NCBI RefSeq assembly: GCF_001696455.1 | Contig: NZ_MAUJ01000006.1 | Location: 124,001 to 188,000, forward strand | Source: Pseudoalteromonas luteoviolacea | GTDB taxonomy: Bacteria > Pseudomonadota > Gammaproteobacteria > Enterobacterales > Alteromonadaceae | Reading direction: 5' to 3' | Length of the DNA: 64,000 nt | Shown: in pieces, positions 55,079 through 63,700 of the stretch | How the letters are laid out: every line of letters starts with the position of its first letter | Numbering within the stretch: the first letter of the stretch is position 1 | Made by a program: the position numbers and the translations under genes | The notes under the pieces: model-generated | Seen by the model: the letters and a program-made list of their open reading frames with translations, nothing else | The model's database searches: none | What the model was told of the DNA's origin: nothing

Positions 55079-55103
55079 ATCCAATTTGATCCACTTTAAC
55101 CCA
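55079..55103 (-). promoter_or_regulatory. MraZ operator: three boxes at 10-bp spacing
   Basis: Read on the minus strand, TGGGT (55103-55099), TGGAT (55093-55089) and TGGAT (55083-55079) are each separated by 5 bases. This is the arrangement known for MraZ targets (TGGGN repeats with 5-bp spacers). The last box ends 38 bases before the mraZ ATG. Two of the three have A instead of the third G. Confidence 0.8.
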
Positions 55104-55122
55104 CATTCTACCACAGTTGACA

Positions 55123-55152
55123 AGTCTAGGGCTTGACAAGCCTTTTTGTCAA
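55123..55152 (-). promoter_or_regulatory. Predicted mraZ promoter
   Basis: On the minus strand TTGACA (55152-55147) and TAGACT (55128-55123) are 18 bases apart, just upstream of the MraZ boxes. TAGAAT at 55110-55105 is a second possible -10 with no matching -35. Confidence 0.5.
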
Positions 55153-55154
55153 GC
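55131..55154. repeat. Inverted repeat with divergent promoter elements
   Basis: GCTTGACAA and TTGTCAAGC form a 9-bp perfect inverted repeat around a 6-base loop. Each arm contains a TTGACA hexamer, one facing mraZ and one facing the cyclic-di-GMP gene. A third TTGACAAG occurs at 55117-55124. Confidence 0.7.
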
Positions 55155-55160
55155 TAGATA
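55133..55160 (+). promoter_or_regulatory. Predicted plus-strand promoter for the GGDEF/EAL gene
   Basis: TTGACA (55133-55138) and TAGATA (55155-55160) are 16 bases apart. The transcript would have a leader of about 310 bases. Confidence 0.5.
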
Positions 55161-55475
55161 AGGGGGGTAACCTATCCATAAATCCAGAAAAAATGAGGCT
55201 TTCAAAGAAGTTTTTGAAATGTGTGGGAAAAAATGGGAAGACTTAAAAAGTCACAACCAATAAATAAAAAATTTGCGTTTAAATTAAATTCAACGACCAA
55301 AAAATACAGAATCGAATTTACCTCAAATTTAGCAAAACTTACTATTTATCAAGTGCCGTTTAATTGCTGTGCTCTGAAGTTTGGTGATTTAAGTGTGGGC
55401 GGTTATGATATACATGTATTTACAAATTGAGACTTAATTATTCTTTATTCGACAATAAAACAACGCTTTTCTAGG
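55161..55475 (+). other. AT-rich leader upstream of the GGDEF/EAL gene
   Basis: No known riboswitch was recognised. A short lysine-rich open frame (GTG 55221 or ATG 55233, stop TGA 55428-55430) is in the same frame as the downstream gene. I do not call it a gene, because it has no recognised family and a weak start. Confidence 0.4.
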
Positions 55476-55478
55476 TTG

Positions 55479-58400
55479 ATGCTGTTACTGTCTTTACCGG
55501 GTTTCACACTAATACTAGCGTTATTATTTGCACAGCGAGCAGACATCCTTCATATCAAAGAGCAGGATGCAATTTTTTACGCCAATCAAATCGCCACCCA
55601 ACAACGTGTGGAGATAGCCGATACACAGCAACTCTTGGAGCAGCTGGCAAATAACAGCGAATTACTTCAGGCGCCAAACTCAGAATGTCCGCAGCTTTTG
55701 CGACACGCCAAACTGCTTCATCACGAATTTGCAAATTTTGGCTTGGCGACGCCAAGTGGGCATGTTTTTTGTTCTTTGTATCCGCTATCAGATCCGATCA
55801 GTATCGCCGACAGAGCTTACTTCTTGCAGGCGATTAGAACACAGAGTTTTAGTATTGGTGAATACCAGCAAGACCGCAGTGTACATACTGCTACGCTCAA
55901 TTTTGCGCAACCAGTGTATCGAAACAACCACCTCCAGATGGTGATTTTTGCTGTTCGCCGTCTCACAAATTGGAGCGAATCGCTGTCCCACTTACCTTTA
56001 CCAATAGGTACAAGGGTGATGATAGCGGATAATTTTGCACAAGTTGTGGCTGAGTATCCATACTCTGAAAAACTCTTAGGCCGACCTGTCAGTGAGGACT
56101 GGCCGAATAATTTGTCTGACAAGGTTGCCATCTTAGAAGGCCCCAATGGGCATCACCATGTGTATTTACGCCTGCCTTTAGAACAATCAAAATCTGAGCT
56201 CAACATCTATTTTGATTTCCCTTTTGATGATGCGCTACACGAGGTAAATCGCCAATTTTCGCTAATATTAGTCGCATTTTTACTTGCTGTGTGCTTTCTA
56301 ATTTGGCTTGGTCGTCAACAGCTACGACATACGCTTTTGCTTCCTCTGCAAGATTTCAGCAATGCCATCGGCGCACTTACCCACGGCAAAGCGGTAAAAT
56401 TGGATCAGCAAAATATGCCCAAAGAATTGGCTGACTTAGCAGCACATTTCGAACGCATGGCAGAGATCCGGCTAACAACTGAAAATGAGTTAAATCGCAA
56501 GCATGCGGAGATAAACACGTTAATAAGTGCATTACCTGACGACTTTCTCCGCTTAGACAAAGATGCGAATATTCTTGATCAACATGGCCACGGTGTCACA
56601 GGTCGCAATACCTTGAGCGATATTTTTCCTACACACATTAATATTCGTATAAAAGCAGCACTGGCATTGCTGCAAGACAAACCAAATACGATTTTTGAGT
56701 ACGCACACAAAGACAAAAATCAGAATAAAGTATATGAAATTCGCATACATAAGATCGCAAATATTGATGAAGCGATATTAATAATGCGTGATATAAGCCA
56801 GAAAAAACAACAGGAAGAAGCACTAAATCTAGCTGCACTAACGTATAACAATAGTAGCGAATGTATGGTGATCACCGATGCTCAGGGTTACATTCTAGAT
56901 ACCAACCCGGCTTTCAGTAAAATTACCGGTTACGCACAACATGAAGTAATCGGTAAAACCACATCTATATTGAGTTCGGGAAAACATGATCCCAGCTTTT
57001 ATGAACAACTTTGGCGCTCTTTGGTCTCCTCGGGTAAGTGGCAAGGGGAAATCATTAATAAACGCAAAAATGGTGAGTTTTATACTGAATGGCTAACGAT
57101 TGATACTGTGTATGACGAGCATGGAGAGCCTTATCGTCGAGTTGGTATTTTTGCGGATATTACAGATAAAAAGCGTAAAGATGAGCAATTATGGCGACAA
57201 AGCCACTTCGACGCTCTCACCGACTTACCGAATAGAACCAGTTTGAAGAAGCAACTTAACACCTTATTTGGACTGCCAGAACATAATTTTGCTGTACTCT
57301 TGCTCGATATCGATCACTTCAAAGACATTAATGATACACTGGGACATTATTACGGCGATTTGTTGCTAACACAGATTGCACAACGACTTAAAAAAGCCAC
57401 CGAATCGGTTGCTCGCCTAACTCGGATCGGGGGAGATGAGTTTGTGCTTGTATATGATAACTGCACAGATCAGTCTCAAGCGACTGCGCTCGCAGAGCAA
57501 ATATTGGCTGAGATTAAAGCACCGTTTGATGTAGCCGACGAAACTTGTCATATCGCAGCCAGTATCGGTATTGCTTTAGCGCCTCAAGATGGTGAAAATA
57601 CCGAACAGCTTCTAAAGGCAGCTGATCAAGCCATGTATAAGGCTAAGCAACTGGGTAGGAATGGGTTTGCATTGTTTAGTTCTGAGCTACGAGAACAAGC
57701 AGAACAGCGGATTATTCTGCTAAAAGACATGCGACAGGCACTGTGCGCCAACCAATTTGTCATGCACTTTCAACCAATCGTTTCAATGCAAAACCGTGCA
57801 GTTACCAAAGCTGAGGCCTTAATACGATGGCGACATCCAACCAAAGGCATGATCAGCCCCGCAAACTTTATTCCTTTGGCTGAAGAAACTCAACTCATCC
57901 ATCAATTGGGAGAGTTTGCTTTCACACAAGCTGTGGACGTATTGAAACAAACTCAGCACTTGAGCACAAAGCTGCAATTAAGTATCAATGTGTCTCCGGT
58001 GCAATTTAGTGCCAAACACACCACACTACTTGCTTGGCAAAGCCAACTGGCCAAACACCAATTAACACCGGATATGCTGGTTTTAGAAATCACGGAAGGC
58101 TTGATGATGCAAGGTGAAGGGCGTAGTCAAAAACGCTTAACTAAGCTCATTCAACAAGGCTTTTCGATTGCGCTAGATGACTTTGGCACAGGCTATTCGT
58201 CACTGGCTTATCTCAAGCAGATGGATACCGAGTTTATTAAGATCGATAAACGCTTTGTCGACGGCATAGAGCATAATCAAGACGACTTGGTTCTGTGCGA
58301 AACAATGATTTTAATGGCTCATCAATTGGGGCTCAAAGTCATCGCCGAGGGGATTGAAACGGCCACGCAGCATGAGCTGCTCAAACAAGCTGGATGTGAT

Positions 58401-58484
58401 TTTGGACAAGGTTATTTTTACAGCAAGCCACTACCGATGGACAGTTTCATCACCTTTTTAACAACTCAAGACACGCAATATTAA
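55479..58484 (+). CDS. Membrane dCache-HAMP-PAS-GGDEF-EAL cyclic-di-GMP protein
   Basis: About 1001 aa. Two membrane segments (about 1-18 and 262-280) flank a periplasmic sensor with DRAYFLQAIRTQSFSIGEY near 110, the dCache pattern. A HAMP-like linker, a degenerate PAS and a clear PAS (GYAQHEVIGKTTSILSSGKHDP near 490) follow. The GGDEF domain keeps GGDEF near 650, and the EAL domain keeps EALIRW near 778 with NVSPVQFS, EITEG, DDFGTG and EGIE, so both cyclase and phosphodiesterase sites look intact. The RxxD inhibitory site before GGDEF is absent. The start is uncertain: TTG 55476 and ATG 55479 both have poor ribosome sites, and a plausible basic cytoplasmic leader (STIKQRFSR) lies upstream without a standard start codon. 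Confidence 0.9.
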   Translation: MLLLSLPGFTLILALLFAQRADILHIKEQDAIFYANQIATQQRVEIADTQQLLEQLANNSELLQAPNSECPQLLRHAKLLHHEFANFGLATPSGHVFCSLYPLSDPISIADRAYFLQAIRTQSFSIGEYQQDRSVHTATLNFAQPVYRNNHLQMVIFAVRRLTNWSESLSHLPLPIGTRVMIADNFAQVVAEYPYSEKLLGRPVSEDWPNNLSDKVAILEGPNGHHHVYLRLPLEQSKSELNIYFDFPFDDALHEVNRQFSLILVAFLLAVCFLIWLGRQQLRHTLLLPLQDFSNAIGALTHGKAVKLDQQNMPKELADLAAHFERMAEIRLTTENELNRKHAEINTLISALPDDFLRLDKDANILDQHGHGVTGRNTLSDIFPTHINIRIKAALALLQDKPNTIFEYAHKDKNQNKVYEIRIHKIANIDEAILIMRDISQKKQQEEALNLAALTYNNSSECMVITDAQGYILDTNPAFSKITGYAQHEVIGKTTSILSSGKHDPSFYEQLWRSLVSSGKWQGEIINKRKNGEFYTEWLTIDTVYDEHGEPYRRVGIFADITDKKRKDEQLWRQSHFDALTDLPNRTSLKKQLNTLFGLPEHNFAVLLLDIDHFKDINDTLGHYYGDLLLTQIAQRLKKATESVARLTRIGGDEFVLVYDNCTDQSQATALAEQILAEIKAPFDVADETCHIAASIGIALAPQDGENTEQLLKAADQAMYKAKQLGRNGFALFSSELREQAEQRIILLKDMRQALCANQFVMHFQPIVSMQNRAVTKAEALIRWRHPTKGMISPANFIPLAEETQLIHQLGEFAFTQAVDVLKQTQHLSTKLQLSINVSPVQFSAKHTTLLAWQSQLAKHQLTPDMLVLEITEGLMMQGEGRSQKRLTKLIQQGFSIALDDFGTGYSSLAYLKQMDTEFIKIDKRFVDGIEHNQDDLVLCETMILMAHQLGLKVIAEGIETATQHELLKQAGCDFGQGYFYSKPLPMDSFITFLTTQDTQY

Positions 58485-58492
58485 AAAGTAAA

Positions 58493-58516
58493 AAAGCCAT
58501 TCCGAAGAATGGCTTT
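58493..58516. terminator. Bidirectional terminator between GGDEF/EAL and alkaline phosphatase genes
   Basis: AAAGCCATTC/GAATGGCTTT forms a 10-bp stem with a CGAA loop (TTCG on the minus strand). The A-run before it gives a T-run for the minus-strand transcript. Confidence 0.9.
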
Positions 58517-58543
58517 GTCTGTTTGGATTGAACAGCTTCTTAT

Positions 58544-60226
58544 TTATTCGTTAACACCCAGAGCCGCCATCATTTTATTCGCGATATCGACGTGATGCTG
58601 CAATGTTGAGAATTGCTTTGTGATGCCCTCTGGTCCAAATGCATATACAGGCACTGGCGCAGCCGTGTGGGTACCTGTGCCCCAAACCACATTTTGCTGT
58701 GTCGCAACAACGCGTGCAATCTTACCTGTAAAATCCTCCGTACCGTATACATAGAAATCAGAAAAATCTTCAAAATGCGGCAACGGATGACCATCGTCAT
58801 TTGTTTCATGAGATTCGTGAATCGTTGCGGCTTGCTCAAGCGTTACTGTATATGGCGTATGCTTAGTAATGGCCGTTTGCCACTGCTCTGCACTGCTATT
58901 TGCAAAGTTGTAACTGCCATCTACATCACCCATGATGTCGTAGAATGTGCCTTCCTGATTGTAAAGCGTATCGAGTAGACTTAATGCACCAAAGTTGAAT
59001 TTTGGTTTGTACAGAGCATCGCCCATGCCATCACCTGGTAATGCAACCGCCTCTGGCGTATTGTGATTTGAATAACTAAAACCAAAGCTACCCGTCTCGT
59101 GGTCAGCGGTTACAACAACTAACGTATCGTTGCGGTCTTTAACCCATTCATGTACAGCTTCAACTGCTTCATCAAATTTAAGTAATTCATTTAGCATCCA
59201 GCCTGCGTCATTCGCGTGGCCTGCCCAGTCAATTTGACCCCCTTCGATCATCAAGAAGAAGCCGTCTTCATCTTTAGATAACACCTCAAGCGCTTTGACT
59301 GTCATCTCTTTTAATGAAGGCTGTGTACAGCTGTTGTCCTGCTGACACTTTCTGTATGCAATACCATCATCCATTCCCGAGTTTGCAAATAAACCCAGTA
59401 ACTTATCGCCGTCCACATCCATCAATTGGGTTTTATCAAATGCCAATGCATAGCCGTGTTGATCTTTTGCTTGAACAACCAAGTTCTCGTTGTCACTACG
59501 CTTAGACTTCTTATAAACACCACTTGGCATCCCTAGCTCGGCAAGCTGCTTTTGAGTTTCTTCATTTGATGCAACGTCTTGAGGTAAAAATACACGCGCA
59601 CCACCCGAAAGCATCACGTCTACATTGCCAGAAGAAATAAGTTCAGCCGCGATTTTGTCTTCATAAGAACGGTGAGGTTGGTGTGAAGCAAATGCAGCAG
59701 GTGTCGCATGGGTGATACGTGTGTCCGAAACTAAACCAGTCGCTTTACCCATCGCTTTCGCTTTTTCTAAGATAGTCGCAACTTTATTGCCCTGAGTATC
59801 TAAGCCGATCATCTCAGAACCTGCTGAAATGCCTGTCGCTAGCTGTGTTGCCGAACAAGCAGAGTCTGTAACTAGGCTGCCGGTTGGTCCATGTGGGGCA
59901 TTCAGTGATAAACCCAAGTGACCTGCATTGGCAAACTTAGAAAGCGCGGTTTGGTTATTTTTATTTTTGTATACTGAATTAGGCGCGCGTTGAGCGTACT
60001 CCTCAAGTAAACCGACTTGCTGAGGGCCCATGCCATCACCAATCATTAAAATGACATTTTTAACCGAAGTAACTGGTGTAGGTGGTACCTCTTTAACGAC
60101 TTCCTTTACCACTTCAACTTCTTTAGTAACTTCAACTTCCTTAATAACCTCAACAGTTTGAGTGTCATCATTACAACCGGTAAGTAAAGCCGCAGACACA
60201 GCGAGTGCAACAAATTTCATCTTCAT
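58544..60226 (-). CDS. Alkaline phosphatase, lipoprotein form
   Basis: A 560-aa PhoA-superfamily phosphatase. The signal peptide ends in the lipobox LLTGC, predicting lipid anchoring. A linker of near-repeated VKEV/VTKEV units (about residues 24-50) leads to the catalytic domain. NVILMIGDGMGPQQV holds the first metal-binding Asp, TDSACSATQLATG near 121 has the nucleophilic Ser, MIEGGQIDWAGHAND near 330 and VVTADHETGSFGF near 370 carry the other metal ligands. It releases phosphate from organic esters outside the cytoplasm. It is larger than E. coli PhoA (471 aa) and resembles marine forms with an insertion near 450-520. AGGA precedes the ATG. Confidence 0.93.
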   Translation of the reverse strand: MKMKFVALAVSAALLTGCNDDTQTVEVIKEVEVTKEVEVVKEVVKEVPPTPVTSVKNVILMIGDGMGPQQVGLLEEYAQRAPNSVYKNKNNQTALSKFANAGHLGLSLNAPHGPTGSLVTDSACSATQLATGISAGSEMIGLDTQGNKVATILEKAKAMGKATGLVSDTRITHATPAAFASHQPHRSYEDKIAAELISSGNVDVMLSGGARVFLPQDVASNEETQKQLAELGMPSGVYKKSKRSDNENLVVQAKDQHGYALAFDKTQLMDVDGDKLLGLFANSGMDDGIAYRKCQQDNSCTQPSLKEMTVKALEVLSKDEDGFFLMIEGGQIDWAGHANDAGWMLNELLKFDEAVEAVHEWVKDRNDTLVVVTADHETGSFGFSYSNHNTPEAVALPGDGMGDALYKPKFNFGALSLLDTLYNQEGTFYDIMGDVDGSYNFANSSAEQWQTAITKHTPYTVTLEQAATIHESHETNDDGHPLPHFEDFSDFYVYGTEDFTGKIARVVATQQNVVWGTGTHTAAPVPVYAFGPEGITKQFSTLQHHVDIANKMMAALGVNE

Positions 60227-60655
60227 TCGAATGTTCCTAAAACGTAATCAATTGTGAGCAGGCGCAAGTGTACGTATACAAAGTGACTTTTTTATTTCAG
60301 GAACATGTCACTGGGATTACATTTTTATTCTTACATTATTGTATTAAAAGAAATTATTTGATTGGATTTTGACGTTTTTGATTCGTACAGCCCTCTTCAG
60401 CACGTCTCTGGAGCGTACACACTTTAAAGTTTAACGTGGTTGATCCAACAAGGGCCTTACTATCTGGTAAGCATGATTCAAATGCACGCTAGGCCAAACT
60501 TATATTCAACATACTGACCAAAGTTTATGTAATGTTGCGAATTCGCAATTAAATGAGATTTTGATAAGCATCTTAGCGAATCGCTCGAAAGATCAACCCA
60601 TTGCTAAATTCATAAAAGTAATCAGTTGCCTATCTTAAGTGGTTTATCTGACAAA
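60227..60655 (-). other. Gene-free region upstream of alkaline phosphatase
   Basis: No gene is supported. It contains the phosphatase promoter region, a degenerate Pho-box candidate at 60294-60311 and AT-rich DNA, ending at the terminator of the LamG gene. Confidence 0.5.
60294..60311 (-). promoter_or_regulatory. Possible Pho box
   Basis: On the minus strand GTGACAT-GTTC-CTGAAAT has the 7-4-7 layout of a PhoB site and matches CTGTCAT at 5 of 7 positions in each half. It lies about 70 bases before the alkaline phosphatase ATG. The match is weak and rests partly on context. Confidence 0.35.
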
Positions 60656-60688
60656 AAAGCCGCGACACTTTTTTGATATCGCGGCTTT
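60656..60688 (-). terminator. Terminator of the LamG-domain gene
   Basis: A perfect 10-bp stem AAAGCCGCGA/TCGCGGCTTT with a 13-base loop and an extended A-run (T-run on the minus strand). It lies 23 bases beyond the stop codon. Confidence 0.88.
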
Positions 60689-60710
60689 AGACTTTTATCG
60701 GTTATTAAGC

Positions 60711-63700
60711 TTATTCAAACTCAATGGTCACAACCTGCTTAAGACTATACCCCTCGTTGTTATCGTAAACGACATAGCTAAACGAGTCGTTGGCGCCGTT
60801 TGCACTGCCATTTGGAATATAGGTAAATTCACCTGAATATTCATTGATGACCACTTCACCATAAGCAGGTGCATCAGCGACTCCAAACGTGACACCTGTC
60901 CCCCCTGGTAACCTGCCTACAAACGAGACTGACTCAGTCGTGGTAAATTTAACGTCCAGACCTTGATTGACTTCGGCCGCACCAAAAATAGTGCCGTTGT
61001 ATCTATCAACTGCTTTGTTTTTATGGGCTTCCTGCTCGAAGTCATAATAGAGTAATAGGTCTTGTTCACAGCCCAACACCATGTCATCTTTACATACATT
61101 GAGCTCATCTTCAGACAAAGCGCGCGTCCATATAGCGACATCGTCAATGTGACCTTTAAAGGTGTTTGAGGTCGTATTTGTATGGCTATATGCTCCTATA
61201 CGAAGTGGTTTATGGTTGCTCAAGTTACGTTTATTACCTAAGCCACTGCCATTTCCACCAACTTCGCTACCATTCACATACAACCTAATCTTGCCACCTT
61301 CCCAGTTAGCTACTACCGCAACGTGATACCAACGACCCGTCTTAAACGTGCCTCCTGAGTAGGTCTTTTTACCATCGTTGACAGCATCATGGTGATACTG
61401 CAAATTATTTGAGCTGTTAATGCTTAAGCTCCAGCCTTTGTAACCTGCGTTCGCTGAGATTTTTTTCGCGAAAATATTGCGGTTTGTACCATTGGATCCT
61501 GGCTCTAAATAAATCCAAGCTGAGGCTGTAAAGTTGTCACCAGCAAAGTCTATCGAACCGTCGCTGGCATCAGCAATCTCGATATAATCTCCATTGCCAT
61601 CAAGTGTTAAGTACGAGTCGTATTTTTCTAACGTTGGCTCGTTAACTAACGTCATCGTACTTTGACCCACCAGATCGGCTACCTGAGCATCAACCACCGT
61701 ATCGAAATTGTAATAAGACACGAGTCTTGAATCAGTTAACGAAGCACTTAATGCACGATGCGCCGCAATCGTCTGTTGCGATAGCGCTTGGTTCCAAATA
61801 CGGATCTCATCAATTTGACCATTTAGCTTCTTGCTTACACCATCATTGCCTGAACCCCATACAAAATACACATTACTTGAGTCAGCAGCGTCAACTTCAG
61901 ATATGATCAATTCACCATCTAAATACACAGATAACTGCTGTGTCGGCTGATCGTAACTGATAGCATAGTGCTGCCACTGACCAACGGTCACTGTTTCTGT
62001 CGATTTAAATGTGGTGTTCGTTGCTTTAATACGTAAGCGACCATCAGAGAATATTCTAATTGCTGCTTTTGACTTATTATCGCTTTCGGTAAAGGTAATT
62101 AAGTTGGAATTGTCATCGGGGTTCAATGCATTCACTTTCACCCAGGCTTCAATTGTGTAAGAGCTATTCGGATTGAAGCCTGAATTCAGAGTTTGAACCA
62201 TGCTCTGATCCGTGCCATCAAAGACAACTGATTGACCGAAGCCATTGATGATAGACAAGTCTTTGTGGAATGGGCTTTCTACATAAGTCCATTCAGAACA
62301 TGCAGGGCTCCCAAGATCTGTGCCATCGTCAGGTGTCACACAAAATGCCACATAGTTATCAATATCGTCTAATGACAAGGTATATGATTGGTAAAGCTCA
62401 CCCTCAATAACTTGTGCGTCAGTCTCATTGCCAGTTGCAGAACGATACCATTGGAAACGCGTCGCTTCTTCGATATCTCCATCTGGATCCGAATAAGAAT
62501 AAGTCCCGAATACTGTAGACTTACCAATAAAGTCACCCGTGACTGTGACATCAGATGCCACTGGCGCATTATTTTTGTACGACAATACCGGCTCGCCACA
62601 CACGCCGTTAGTATTACACAGATCAAACGATAGGTGCGTTGTATACGAATTTTGAGCCAGTGTGATTTCCGTTTCACCACCAAAATCTGTGTCAGAGAAC
62701 TCAAACACCCACTCACTATCCATTAACGGACCATATGAGCCTTTTTCGTACTGAATGCCTTGCTTACCCATGAAGTAAGCTCGGGCGTCAGTACACACGG
62801 CTTCTTGCACGTTATATGAGAACTCTAAGAACTTAAACGGCATTTTATACGACGCTTTCATCTTACTGTTGTTCACAAACTTAGACTGAACATCCACTGT
62901 TAATGTCGCGTCAATCATGCCATCGTTATTAACGTCATGCGCAAGTTCTGGCGTGAATACAATGTCGTCTTCTGGGTCAAAATAAATTTCTGTGCCATCT
63001 TCTAACACTAAAATTGCTGAAGGCTCAACATTCAACTCAAAGTCTTGGAATAAATCTAATGTGATACTCACAAAAGTATCTAAGGTGCTGAACTTATAAC
63101 TACGGTATAAATCTTCACCCACTGGTGCATAAAAGTCTTCAATACACTGCTCAGAAGTACCTTCAACCGCCTCCATGCCCGCTTTAGCATGCCATTTGGT
63201 CCAATTTGAACCCCAATATACTTCTTCAGACACCCAATCAATTAAATCATGACCAGCAAGAAAACGTAGCTTATCTACCTCTAAATTAATGGTTTTCTCA
63301 ATGGCTTTTCTGGCGCTATTTGCGACATCAGCTGCTAACGTATCGCGAGTTAGATTTTTGATATATAGCGCAATCTCTTCGTCTGTCGTTTCAGCTCGAA
63401 CAAAAGAGGTGATCGATGCCAATGGATCTGAGTGATCTGTGCTGATAATCTCAAATCCATCGGTTGCACCTAGATGAGCATAAACAACATCTACAAGGTA
63501 GTCGCCGTCAACCATACTGGTGTCGTACGTTAGGTTTGAACTAACTTGTTTTGCATGCGCAATTGTCGTTGCCAGCGATAACTCATAATGGTGTTCTGCA
63601 ATGAGGGTAGCAATTTCGTCATCTGTCAGTTCACGCGTTAAATCGTAAACTTCCACACCCTCGTCCAACTTGTAACAATCGGCACGATTTAAAGCATTGG

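Noticed and set aside
55161..55475. Cyclic-di-GMP (GEMM) riboswitch in the leader of the GGDEF/EAL gene
   Set aside because: The expected conserved stem-loop and tetraloop receptor bases were not found.
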